Source: Prosopocoilus inquinatus
Lineage: Eukaryota > Arthropoda > Insecta > Coleoptera > Lucanidae
NCBI GenBank assembly: GCA_036172665.1
Contig: CM069872.1
Span: 54,794,101-54,858,100 of the forward strand
Direction: 5' to 3'
DNA: 64,000 bases
The position numbers were made by a program, and so were the translations under genes. Below, piece by piece: positions 12,451 to 24,375 of this stretch (positions within the stretch are counted from its first letter, which is position 1; every line of letters starts with the position of its first letter). The notes under the pieces are model-generated. The model had not been told where the DNA came from, did not search any database, and worked only from the letters and a program-made list of their open reading frames with translations.

Positions 12451-14400
12451 CGAAATTTTTTCAAGTAAGTTTGTTAATTCAGTTAATGTTAATTTTTTTT
12501 TAGAGTAACTTGATAGTGCTGTCAGTGGCGTAACTGCTTAAAATAAATCGATTTAATTCCGCGCGATTACCTCGCACCGGATAAATTCAAATGCGTCCTA
12601 ATCTTCGAGAGGAAGCAGGCGGGCTCCTTACCTCAAAAGGAAGCTCTCGAAGGCTCGTTCGGTGGCGCCGCACGTGCCGAAAACTACCGCGCCTAAAGCG
12701 CTGCGGCCCAGGCAAGTAAGGAACATGTGTAAACAACGATGTTATTATACGGCTTAAATTCGTACTTGAGCGCCACTTTTACTGCACGCTCCGAGGACGG
12801 CGACGGCGACGCCTGGCGACAATTATTCCTACTAATCACTATAAATTAAACATGCCGCTTCATCAACATCCGCATCATCATTCCGTCCGCCGCGCGGCTC
12901 CGCGCGCCGTCTTTGTCAACAGATGCAAATTATTTCCGAGAGGGATGAAACGAACTTTATTAAGTGACGGGGAAGAAGGGGGCGGGGAGGAGGAGGGGGG
13001 GGGTTCCCCCGCGCGTTTCTACGAAAGAAGTCGACCTTGCGCTTTTTGTTTGTTGTCTTTTTTTTAGTTACCGACGTAAGAAGTCGGCCTTGCGCTTTTT
13101 GTTGTTTTTTTTTTTAGTCACCACTCGAACGTAATAAGAGGTGTACGCCCCGCCGAAATTTGAGGTTAGGTTAAAGAAAACGAAGAGGTCGTAGAATGTA
13201 ACCGACGGACGTCCTTAATGCCGGTCAATTATATGCAACATAATGAAACAAGCCGTATTCTATTTTTGTTGTAAGTTAATGTAAGTGGAAATGTTTCTCA
13301 TTCCCCTCACCTCCGCCTCCCCCCCCCCTTCTTCCCAGCCCCCCACCGCACCAAACAACAAAGACATTCTTGCAACTCCATCTACATACATAAATTTCAA
13401 TTCCAGCTTATTACGTTCGTGTGCAACGCTACTCGCGAAATCGCGCGCAAGGGGCAATAGTAAATTTGATGAGTATAGTTAGAGTCACGCCACATTTCCA
13501 TCACGGTTAATGCACACGGCGAAATTAGTCTGTCTGGATTGCCGCTACATTTACATTATTTCGTATTCCGCCTGCTTATTTTCGCGTAATTAAAACGGAA
13601 AAGTAATTTCACGACTCGCAATATTCTTTGCCCTCAAATAATAATAATAATAATAATAGCGATAATAAGAATGGCAGACACAATGTGTCTTTAAACAGCG
13701 CACAAATAACTTGGCAACCACTACCGTGCGGGTGCGAGACGACGTATTCGTACAAAACGAACGAAACCCCCGAAACAATTCAGCCCCACGTCGGGCGCCA
13801 AGTTGCTTCCTCATATTTAGGAAATTGCACTTACGAGCAGGCAACTATTTCGCATGGACGAACGTATTCAGGGCGAAGCGCTTCAAAGTCCTGCGGTAAA
13901 TTTACACATATTTGCCGTGGTATTTAATGCTAATTTATGCCCGAAAGGGACCGGCCATTAGTCATTTACGGCGCGCTTAATAAGAGGCTGGAGGTCGAGT
14001 TAATCCCGTGGAATTCGGCACTAAAACGTGGCTCATCTGACCGACCTGATTGGAGTCTTTGTGACTGCGAGTGGTCTCTGCATCGTCAGCGCCGGACTCG
14101 GATGCCGCAGTGTTGGCCGCACTGCTACGATCTGCATACCTGGCAACCGCAATCATCGACGCTCTCGCTGCTTCAACAGATTTATTTACCCTCGCACAGA
14201 TTTGATTTATTAGCGCAACCAATGGCCGAAGGAGAATTACGACGACCACACTTAAACGTCCATTTTTTTTTGTTTTGCCAAAATCGAGCTAACGCTACTT
14301 ACGTTGAACACGTGTGCTCCATATATAGAGGGGGCAAACAACCATCCCAACGAATTTAGGATCACACAACACTTGCATCGCTACCTCTCGTTCTAGTCTA
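12451..14400. other. Intergenic DNA, no gene recognised
   Basis: Two neighbouring copies of a short phrase (AAGTCG(A/G)CCTTGCGCTTTTTGTT) lie at 13027 and 13080. An AAT microsatellite sits at about 13636-13660, with C/G runs at 12995-13010 and 13318-13330. Overlapping open frames on both strands at 13937-14359 lack any family signature. Confidence 0.5.
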
Positions 14401-16450
14401 GCTTTAGTTATAGTTGGACCACCTCGCTTCCGCTTCAAACAAGCTTTAATCGATCACCTTCAAGCTTTAATGGGCCCCCGAGCATGTTTCAAACACTTTT
14501 GAACTTCTCCCGAGCTCTTACTGGCTCCTCTGGAGCTTATATCGAACACCCCCCATCATTATGAAGCTTGCACTGAAAATCAGCGAGCTTGTCCTGAAGG
14601 CCCTTAAAATCGTACCGGCCACCCCGAAACTCCTGTTCCATAATAACAGGGTCCAGACGATTTTAAAGTTTCCTCGAGCTTCTACTGGCTTCTCTAGAGC
14701 TTATATTGAACACCCCCCATCATTATGAAGCTTGCACTGAAAGTCAGTGAGTTTATCCTGAAGGCCCTTAGACTCGTACCGACCACCCCGAAACTCCTCT
14801 CCCATAATAACAGGCTCCAGACGCTTTTAAAGTTTCTTCGAGCTTCCACTGGCCTCTCTAGAGCTTATATTGAACACCCCTCATGATTTTGAGGCTTGCA
14901 CTGAAAGTCAGAGAGCTTGTCCTGAAGACCCTTAAACTCGTACCGGCCACCCCGAAATTGCTGTCCCATAATAACAGGCTGCCGACGCTTTTAAAGTTTC
15001 TTCGAACTTCTACTGGCCTCTCTAGGGCTTATTTTAAACACCCTATCATTCTAAGGCTTGCAGTGGAAATCAATCAGCTTGTCCTGATGGTCCTTACACT
15101 CGTATCGACCATCACGCAACCTCTGCCCCATCGTCGCTCAAATTGTAACGCCGTTATTGATCGTCCTCAAGCTTGTGAAGTCCTCGGAGGAACTTGTTGG
15201 GCACCCTCAAGCTCTTGTTGAGTATCGTCGAGCCTTAGTCGAGCTCTTACTGAACCTCCATCAGGTTTGAGTATGCGCCGACCACCAACAAGCTTGTCCT
15301 GATTACCTTCAAGATCATACCGACCGCCCTTGAGCATCCTACCGACTACCTTCGAGCTTCTACTCCGTTGTAGCGACCACCCGCAGCCCTCCTGAGCTCT
15401 GGTTTGGCGTTTCTCAAGTTCATAGTGAACTGATCAGCCTTGAGTTTTCACCTAAGACCATCAAGCTTGCTCTGACATCACCTCTAAGCTCGTAGCGACG
15501 TCTACCGATTACCGTCGAGCTTATTTCATGTTGTAATGGGTATCCTTAAGCTTATGAAGGCCTCTAGAGCTCTTGTTCGTTGGTTTCAAGCTATCGTTGA
15601 CTGTCCTATAGCATTTTTCGATCAACTTCGAGCTCATACCGAACTCCAGATCTTGTACTGATCAGTCTTGATGTCCTTTGAGCTTCCTAAGCCTTTGCCA
15701 ACTCGTATCGAGCTCGTACTGAATCCCTGGCTGGCTTCACTAATCACCAACGAGCTTGTCCTAATCTTGTCTAGGGTCGTACCGATTTTTGGTTTTCTTT
15801 GGTCGCACCCTCGAACTTCTACCGATGATCTTTGAGCTTCCACTAACTACCAAGGAGCTTGCCCTAATCTTCTCTGAGGTCGTACCGACCACCCTTGAAC
15901 TTCTACCAATGACCTCTGAGCTTCCACTAACCGCCAAGGAGCTTGCCCTAATTTCCTCTAAGGTTGTACCGACCACGCATGGGCTTCTACCGACGATCTT
16001 TGAGCTTCTTCCTCATTGCCACGATCATCTATAGGGTAACGTAGGCCTTCCGAGGTCTCTACGTCATTTTCAAGGTGTTCTTGACCATCTTAGAGCTCTT
16101 ACCGAGCAAATTCGAGCTCGCATTGAGCCTCTGCTCTTGTGCTGCTCAGTCTCGATTACCTTTAAACTTTTCACGATCACACTTCTGGTTATGCAGGTCT
16201 CCTCTAAGCTAGTACCGACCACCTTGAACTTCTGTCGATGGCCTTTTAGTTTCTTTCTCGTTGTCACGATCACCTAAAGGATATTGCAGGTCTTTTACGT
16301 CATTTTTAAACTGTTGTTCTTGACTATCGCCGCGCTTTCAGCGACAATATTCAAGCTCTTGCTAACCCGCTAGCTTGCATTAATCACTTTCGGGTTTGTA
16401 CGGATCATCACGGAGCTTGTCCCACCCTTAAGCTTGTACCGACTGCTTTC
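14401..16450 (+). repeat. Family B repeat array (AGCTTGT / GTACCGACCACC)
   Basis: In 14540-15110 the unit is 164 bp: (G/A)AACACC of the phrase GAACACCCCCCATCATTATG starts at 14544, 14708, 14872 and 15036, followed by AAGCTTGCACTGAAA, GAGCTTGTCCTGA(A)GG and CTCGTACCG(A/G)CCACC. From 15.1 to 16.45 kb the array decays into shorter imperfect units built from GAGCTT(G/C)T and GTACCGACCACC. A cleaner ~75-bp pair lies near 15855-15990. Open frames through it (14883-15221, 15789-16034) are repeat translations rich in TLEL/LP motifs and not genes. Confidence 0.85.
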
Positions 16451-17205
16451 TGGCGAATGTCTTCGAACTTTTGGCGTTGCACCGAAGTTAATTTTTACGG
16501 TTTACAACATAAGTGGGCAGCTGGTTTTAATAGCAAACACCTGCGTCGGCTTTCCTTTCCGGGAGATTTCAAAGGAGTGCTGACCGATGTAATTTCATTT
16601 CATCTTCGAGCCAGTCACGCCATATGCGGGTGTTTGCGTTGTTAGGCGCACTGCTTGGACAGTTGAATTTTGGGCCCTCTCGTTGCCGAGTAATTCAAGT
16701 TGATACTTTCTTTTATTCAAATTCCTGAACCAGAACTTCGGCGCGCGCCCCTCGCTTACGAAAGTATTTTTTAATTCTTTTACGATGACGGCGGCGTCAA
16801 GAGGACTCCTTTTTTTCTTCAAAAAGAAAAAGAAAGGTTCGCAGTCGCTCGTGAATAAATAAAGAAAAAACAAAGAGCGCGGGGCAGGGCCGGAATTCGC
16901 GAAGAATAAATTCTCGACTTTCCCCGCGCGCGCGGAGCTTAAGCTCCGAGCGCGCCGAATTAAAAATTAAAAACATTACAACCAGGAACTTCGGAAGGAA
17001 TTTGCTTTATTTGGGCGTCACGCCGGCCGGGAACTAATTATGTAGTTAGCGCGCGAACTATTAGCAACACTACGAGAGGGCGCTGCGCTGATGAGGAAGA
17101 ATTATTTAATTAAGCGGCTTTAAAAATAGTGTAGTTGCGTGGAGGTAGTTTTTTTGTTTCCCGGCCGGCTCTCCGGAAAAATGTTTTCGCAGACGGCACG
17201 GTACG
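16451..17205. other. Intergenic DNA, no gene recognised
   Basis: The short palindrome CGGAGCTTAAGCTCCG at 16934-16949 is the only structured site I see. The rest is mixed sequence with A/T runs. No coding region is supported. Confidence 0.5.
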
Positions 17206-17210
17206 CTCAT

Positions 17211-17335
17211 GGGGAATGCAATATTAATTATTTGGGAAGGGGGGCGAGGGAGGTCTCTCTCGAACAAAGAGGATTCCCCTACTCTTTAAAGGGATCAAGT
17301 ACTTAACGGGACTTAACCTAACTTGACCGGACGTC
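17211..17335 (+). repeat. Diverged outlying copy of the 143-bp minisatellite unit
   Basis: AATGCAATATTAATTATTTG, an AGGTCT block, GGATTCCCCTACTCTTTAAAG and GGACTTAACCTAACTTGACC appear in the same order as in the 17.8-19.0 kb array, but with several small insertions. It lies about 490 bp before the array and looks like a relative of the founder unit. Confidence 0.8.
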
Positions 17336-17821
17336 TTAGCGGAGGTAATTTAATATATTGTGAAGCTCATGGGGATCAATTACTCCGGGACTTTTGATTA
17401 TACCGGGTTCAGCACGTACGTATCATTAAGTACGTAGTAGGTAAACGGAAATTAATTTAATTAATTAAGAGATTTTCCTCGAGCTTATTATGTGCAAGAG
17501 TAAAAGTAGTAGTTTTATGGGCTTGTTTGAAGTTCGGAAATTTAAATAATGGTTTCGGCCACCGCCCCACCCGAACGGGGGTTGATTAATTAACCGGTCC
17601 CACGTCGCTTGTTAATTAACGACGTGCGAAAAACACTTTATCACTGCTGTTCTTTTTTAGCAAAACGGTTTTGATTAATTATGTCGCGTTCCACATTATG
17701 CTAATATATTTCGCCCCCGTCTCCTCTCATTTTTCCAAAAGAAGCGGCGATAATAAAATCGGGGCCTTGCGAGCTGTCGCTTTGCTCAGCGGTTAGCTTG
17801 GAAGATGGAAAGTGTAATTCA

Positions 17822-18985
17822 CCTGCGACTGAGTCGGAATTTGTAGAGCCCCACAGCTCACGGTGAATGTAATATTAATTATTTGGGAGGAGGTCTGGAG
17901 CAAAGGGGATTCTACTCTTTGAAGGGATTAAGTACTTAAATGGACTTAACCTAACTTGACAGGACCTGCGACTGAGTCGGAATTCGTAGAGCCCCACAGC
18001 ACACGGTGAATGTAATATTAATTATTTGGGAGGAGGTCTGGAACAAAGGGGATTCTACTCTTTGAAGGGATTAAGTACTTAAATGGACTTAACCTAACTT
18101 GACAGGACCTGCGACTGAGTCGGAATTCGTAGAGCCCCACAGCTCACGGTGAATGTAATATTAATTATTTGGGAGGAGGTCTGGAGCAAAGGGGATTCTA
18201 CTCTTTGAAGGGATTAAGTACTTAAATGGACTTAACCTAACTTGACAGGACCTGCGACTGAGTCGGAATTCGTAGAGCCCCACAGCACACGGTGAATGTA
18301 ATATTAATTATTTGGGAGGTCTGGAACAAAGGGGATTCTACTCTTTGAGGGGATTAAGTATTTAAATGGACTTAACCTAACTTGATAGGACCTGCGACTG
18401 AGTCGGAATTCGTAGAGCCCCACAGCACACGGTGAATGTAATATTAATTATTTGGGAGGAGGTCTGGAACAAAGGGGATTCTACTCTTTGAAGGGATTAA
18501 GTACTTAAATGGACTTAACCTAACTTGACAGGACCTGCGACTGAGTCGGAATTCGTAGAGCCCCACAGCTCACGGTGAATGTAATATTAATTATTTGGGA
18601 GGAGGTCTGGAGCAAAGGGGATTCTACTCTTTGAAGGGATTAAGTACTTAAATGGACTTAACCTAACTTGACAGGACCTGCGACTGAGTCGGAATTCGTA
18701 GAGCCCCACAGCACACGGTGAATGTAATATTAATTATTTGGGAGGAGTCTGGAGCAAAGGGGATTCTACTCTTTGAAGGGATTAAGTACTTAAATGGACT
18801 TAACCTAACTTGACAGGACCTGCGACTGAGTCGGAATTCGTAGAGCCCCACAGCACACGGTGAATGTAATATTAATTATTTGGAAGGAGGTCTCGAGCAA
18901 AGGGGATTCTATTCTTTAAAGGGATTAAGTACATAAATGGACTTAACCTAACTTGACAAAACCTGCGACTGAGTCGGATTTCCTC
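17822..18985 (+). repeat. 143-bp minisatellite, eight full units
   Basis: CCTGCGACTGAGTCGG starts at 17822, 17965, 18108, 18251, 18391, 18534, 18677, 18819 and 18962. Spacings are 143 bp except 140 (loss of AGG in GGAGGAGGTCT) and 142. Each unit runs through AATGTAATATTAATTATTTG, GGGGATTCTACTCTTTG, AAGGGATTAAGTACTTAAAT and GGACTTAACCTAACTTGACA. Units are nearly identical except for alternation of CAGCTCACGG with CAGCACACGG. The first and last units are the most diverged, as expected of a homogenised array. Confidence 0.97.
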
Positions 18986-20440
18986 TGAAAATAGTAGGTA
19001 TAGTTGAAATATTTCATATTTCCACGAACAAACCTGAAATGTTGTCAGGTATGTGCCTGGTTTCGATCTTGTATTCACTGCAGTAAGTGACCATCCGGGG
19101 CGATTAGATTGCACAAAGCAAAAATAAGCAGAAAACTTTGGTTCCACGGTCAGCACACAGTTCCTAATCGTCAATCACGTGTAGATAATTAAATGATCGA
19201 GCGGAGATTTGCCGGTACATTTAAATGGTGCCGGTAATGTAATCGGCGGTGCTCGTCGGAGCGCAAATCGCCCGAAAATTTATACGAGAAAAACCAATCC
19301 GAGCAGATATCATCGAATTATCGAAATCAAATTCGCGACGCCTGTGAAAGGTCGAATTTGCCGGCGGGGCCTTCAATACGTCACGTTCCAGATTATAGAT
19401 GTAACTCCGGCCTTAGAGACGTTGATGAATTATAAATCTCGCGCAGTCCGTGACTTATTGCGGCGATGTAACGACCTCTTGCCAAAACTGAAAGTCTGAG
19501 GAGAGGAAGGAAGTCAAGGACGCGACGCCAGACGTAACGACCTATTTCTCGCCGGCAACTCCTCACATCCCTCCGACGACTTTGTTTCTTTATCGCAACA
19601 AGAAAATTGATAACAATTACGGAAATTAAGATGCCCTAACAACGTAATGCTAGCCTTTCGAACACCGTTTCGTTCGTGCCTCGTGGATATCATCATTTAC
19701 ACATCGCATGACTGCGAGGCGAAATTGCTGTACGACCGTGTAACAGCGAGGAGATATTTAAATTAAGATAGCAGCACGATTAAGAAAAAAATACTTTAAG
19801 GGTATCGTGAGGCATGTTATTAAATTCCGATGCCACTGATGGATGGTTTATTAAAAGCGGAAGGGGATAAACACGCGTTTGAAATTGAGACGTAGAATAA
19901 ACCGTCCGACGCATCGGGGCATCCCCCCTCAGTCACGCTAGGCCTCGCCGCGTTCGATCGCCGAGCTTCCTATTAATAAGCCAGAGGGAGCCCTCGGAAC
20001 TTGCAGAGAGCATTGCAAAAGAAATTGGATTTCAAGTATTGTGATTAACGGCCCGGTGCGTGTGTATTCGCTGTTAAGATATATAAAAGAGGATCGTTAC
20101 CAAGAAGACAGATATTTAGACGTCACGATACTCAAGACTGACCCAGAAAATTCACCCGCGTTTTAATAATCTGATTCATTCGTTAATGATATCAAACGGT
20201 ATTAAAAACAAAACCGAATCGAGTTGTTTCCCTTCAACTTCAACTCCAACGGTATCACCCAGCAGCTAAAAAATCTTTTGACAAGGTCATCCTGTGTCAT
20301 CGGGAAACGGGCTTCGCCTAACTTTGTGTTCCAGAGACCTTTACCAGCTTCAGAATTGCGAAACACGATACACTGAGGTGCACGGTCATTGTTTGACACC
20401 TAAATGCGACATTCTGGGCCGAATCGGTTGAAGGGAGTGA
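18986..20440. other. Intergenic DNA, no gene recognised
   Basis: The frame at 19209-19499 (+, 96 codons) has an unusual run without stops but no signal peptide, motif or splice context, so it is not called. A strong TATA-like string (TATATAAAAGAGG) lies at about 20079, with no initiator or gene behind it. Confidence 0.45.
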
Positions 20441-21670
20441 CATCTCCGAACGTTTGGGGGCGAAATGAAACCACATCGGCAGGCACTCCTTTGAAATTTG
20501 CCGATAAAGAAAGCCGACGCGGGGTTTGCTGTTAAAACGCAAATAAAAAATAATCCCCGACGGTCAGGAGATGGTGGACTCCAACGTTTCGGGCGATAGA
20601 AGAAGCTCGGATGGTCAGGAAGTGGTCAGTACAGCTTAATGCAAACTCAGCGATGCTTGAAGACACCGTCCACGCTCGAAGGTGACCGGTACGAGCTTGA
20701 AGACGGTCGATACTAGCTCAATAATAGCCAATACAAATTATAGGATGACCCGTGCGAGCTTGGAGATCCAATACGAGATCAAAGGTGGTCGATAAGACCT
20801 AAAGGAGAGGAGCCAACAAGAGGTTACGCCCGCATATCGCGTGACGAGCTCGGAGACAAAATGAAACCGCCATCGCCAGGGACGCCCTTGAAATTTGCCG
20901 ACAAAGAAAGCCGACGCGGGGTTTGCCCTTAAGTCGCAAATAAAAAAGAATCTCAGATGTTCAGGAGATGGTGGACTCTTACGTTTGGGGCGATATAGGA
21001 CGCTCAGATGGTCAGGAGGTGGTCATTACAAGTTCAACGATGCTTGTAAATACTGTACAAGCTCGAAGGTTACCGGTAGGAGCTTAAGGACGGTTGTTAC
21101 CAGTTCGATGATAGACGAAAACAAACTAGAGGTTGACCCGTACAAGCTCGGAGGTCCTGTACAAGCTCAAAGGTGGTTGATAAAACCTAAAGGAGGATAG
21201 AAGTCAAGAAGTGCTTACGCCCGCATATCACGTGACGAGCTCGGAGACGAAATCACAGAATAACCGAGAAGCGACACTCGGCGGCTTTCCCGCGAAAACG
21301 GAGATAAGCGCGCGAGACCAGAAATCTCGACGAAAATACGGCAAAGTTAGATCATACGGTCTCGTTTGCCATTTTGCAACGGCTATACTATTACTCATTC
21401 TATTATTTTATAAACATTTCGTTGACTACATTCTAATTCTTGCCTTTAGCCCACGCTATTTTAAGTATTCCCGCTTACGGGAAAAACATCGAAAACATGG
21501 CCGAAGGTCACCGGTCAACGCTTGAGAAGATCAAAGTGCCGACAACCAGTGTCATTTCTGGTTATTCCGTGACGAAATGAAACCACATCGGCAGGCACGC
21601 CTTTGAAATTTGCCGACAAAGAAAGCCGACGCTGTTAAAATACGAATAAAAACCAACGGCGGCTGTCTCT
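20441..21670. repeat. Family C triplication with inverted family B segments
   Basis: A block beginning GAAATGAAACC(A/G)C(C)ATCG(G/C)CAGG and continuing CCTTTGAAATTTGCCGA(T/C)AAAG then AAAGCCGACGC occurs near 20463, 20860 and 21575. Between the first two copies and after the second lie segments such as GAAGGTGACCGGTACGAGCTT and CGATGCTTG, which are reverse-strand relatives of the family B array at 14.4-16.4 kb. The 20463 and 20860 units are ~397 bp apart and both include a GATGGTCAGGA(A/G)GTGGTCA block. No gene is seen; the frames at 20895-21200 and 21211-21525 are repeat translations. Confidence 0.75.
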
Positions 21671-24375
21671 TTGATAATGACAAAGTCCGAAATGGAATGG
21701 ACGTGGATGGAATGTAACGGAGTATCTTAATTCTAGTATATTTTTCTTTCATGTGCCTTTAATGTCCATTCAAAAAAAGAAAGCTAACGAATTTTAAAAA
21801 TTAAGTTGGTAATATTTATTTATTATAGTTATTTAATCCACAAGGACGTTAATGACGGCAATTAATAAGCGAGACCGCCGATTGCCCCTTGTTGGAGCGA
21901 ATAAATCTTTGGCCGAATTAATGGTCTTAACGAATATTTTGACAACTGACAGTTCTACTTACGTACAGTCGGTTGCCTTTACAACGCGACGATACGTTTC
22001 AATACGTCGGTGTTATTAGCGAACGAATTCCTTTTGATGCGTCAATCAGCGATTGACGGAAAAAATATCATTCAAGTGGGCAGAGGGAAATTGATTTTTT
22101 TCTACTCTGAGAATCAGTACTATCAACATTAAATAATAAACGAATTAAACTGAACCAACGGCATTAAAGCACTCAGATTTTATATTAACGCACTCGTTTG
22201 GGTGCGCGTTGATGACTGCAAGGCGGCGTTCTTGTCGGCAGGTTTCAAGGGAAGCCACTTTAACGTACCTTTTCTATTTTGCGTAAGGTCGCAGCGTTTT
22301 TAACGCATTCGTTTGGGTGGATTGATAGCTCTGTTCTTTTCTGCGTTAGGAATGGAGCTATTAACGCACTTGTTTGGTTGCGTCACTCGTTTGGGCGCGT
22401 TAATAGTTCTGTTCTCAACTCAAAACAGAAACAGTACATTAAAGCGGCTTCCTTTGAAATCGGCCGATAAAAGCGCCGTTGCATTTAGGAAGCTAATACC
22501 AAACCTAGGTTTTCTAGACAGTCCGTTTGACGCAAGAGAGAAACTGCGCACGCATATTCCCCCCAGTCAGCCAGCGCCCCCCACGTTGGTTTATGTTAAG
22601 CGGCCGCTGTAATTTATTCCACGCCGATACGAAAGTAAGAAAGAATGACTTGGAGGACATGTCGCGAAAGAATTGAAACCGACACGGGCTGCGGATGCAC
22701 GTGAAATAAAAATCGTGCACGCGACTTGTCGTCTACGTCGGGTTTTTCGGGTGACGAGATTGTTAAGATAAGAATTGACTTGAAAAAAAAAAAAATTTAC
22801 CGGGGAGGAGTGGAATCTCGCCGAATTGTTTACGCCCTGCGTGCCTCCGACGCGACGCCCCCCCACTCTCCCCCATTATCTATCAACGTCCGTCGGTGGA
22901 CTAAAATAAGAATTAATAATATCCCCCGAAATATCATTTTTCACGACGCGCACGACACAAAAGGAAAGAAAAGTTAAAATATGAAGGCATTCGAAGCTAT
23001 TCGGGCCTATTATTAATGTAGTCCTCCGTTCATTTTTATCAGAATTGACAAGTCGTTATAAATTGAACATGATCTGAAACGCGTGACATTGCACGCATTC
23101 ACCGGCTCGGCTCGGCGCGGTGCGGCGCTTTCCGGCGGCGGCCTTCTTCTTTGTCAGGTATAAAAGAAAAATGATGTAAATAAATTTTAATCCTTAACGG
23201 CATAAAGGAACGCAATTTCTGCCACGAAATTGATTCCTCCTCTCCCAAAAAGGCCCCCGAGTTGCGTAACAATATACACACGCCTGGTAATTAAACGAGC
23301 GGGTTAATTTGCGGCAGGGAAAATATTATGTTCTCCTTTGCGTAAGGATCTAACGAAATAACCCGCCGGCCTGCTATCTTTTTTTTTATTAGCCAGAGGA
23401 GCAAAAACAGCCTTTCATAATAATCGATAGAGGACTCTCTACTTCTGGCCCGGCCGGCCGCGGCCGTTCAATTTGCAAGTGTAATAAACCAGCCCCCCCC
23501 CCCCGGAACGGAATTCGTTTCGCATGCAACTCCGAAAAATAAAAGCCTTTAATAATTTATTAGAATTAATTTAATTTGAGACTTCGGAAGGGGTCATCCC
23601 CTTCCCCTTGGGAATGTGAGCCGCGCGCTTAATCTCAGCTTCAAATGATGCAAGTTTACTTTTGTTTCTTAATCAGTGGCTCATTGTGTTACTGTTCCAT
23701 TGACAGAGGTCCATCAGAAAGTGTGTTTGTGTATGTGTGTGTGTGTGAGGGGGGGGGGGGGGGTTATGACGCCCCCGTTCCCGTATAGCACTTTTATTCC
23801 CACACCCACCGCATTTCTTCAATAAGTATAAAACAATCGATGAGACGACAATCAAGCAGGGATTATATCATTTGATAAAGCCAACCGCCCCGCCGAATAA
23901 TAAATTCATGTTGCAGATGACATGCATAATGTAGGGGAGGCGGAAGCGCATCTATTTCAACCCCCTCGAGATTCCACACCGATATCACCGTAATATCTCC
24001 GTCTGATACGGGATAGTAATGGATATTTAATGAATGTCTGCCGAGCCTTTAGCGAAATACTTTGCGCGCAATTCCATGCATAAAGGAAAGCCGCGTTTCA
24101 TTTCGCGAGCGCGAGCCGCAAACGGAAATATCCGCGGACGTGAAAAATCGAGGACCCTCCGCCGGGAAAAAAGCGCAGGTCAACTGTAACCGGATCCTAA
24201 TGATTAATGCCGCTCGTTAAAATCGGCTCGGTACGTTCGCGTCGTCCTGATCAAACGGGTACTTCCCCTCCTCCCCCCCTCGCAAGTTGTTTATGTAAGC
24301 AGAGCCTATTATCCGGCCCACTCTTTCTAATAATACATAAGAATTTAAGATTCAGTTGATTCAAAGTAATTGCCA
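21671..24375. other. Intergenic DNA with short GCACTCGTTTGGG repeats
   Basis: Between 22187 and 22415 the phrase (A)ACGCA(C/T)TCGTTTGGGTG recurs about four times with TAGCTCTGTTCT / TAGTTCTGTTCT following. A (GT)n then poly-G tract lies at 23720-23763, and C runs lie at 23490-23505. No coding region, tRNA or transposon end was recognised. Confidence 0.5.

Noticed and set aside
13937..14359. 140-codon + frame with an overlapping 90-codon minus frame
   Set aside because: Neither has a recognisable domain, both are open over the same bases, and no splice or promoter context supports either.
19209..19499. 96-codon + frame in otherwise empty DNA
   Set aside because: No signal peptide, motif, paralogue or splice context. 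The length is plausible by chance at this base composition.
20070..20110. TATATAAAAGAGG as a promoter
   Set aside because: Good TATA-like string but no initiator at the right distance and no gene downstream. Such strings are frequent in AT-rich spacers.
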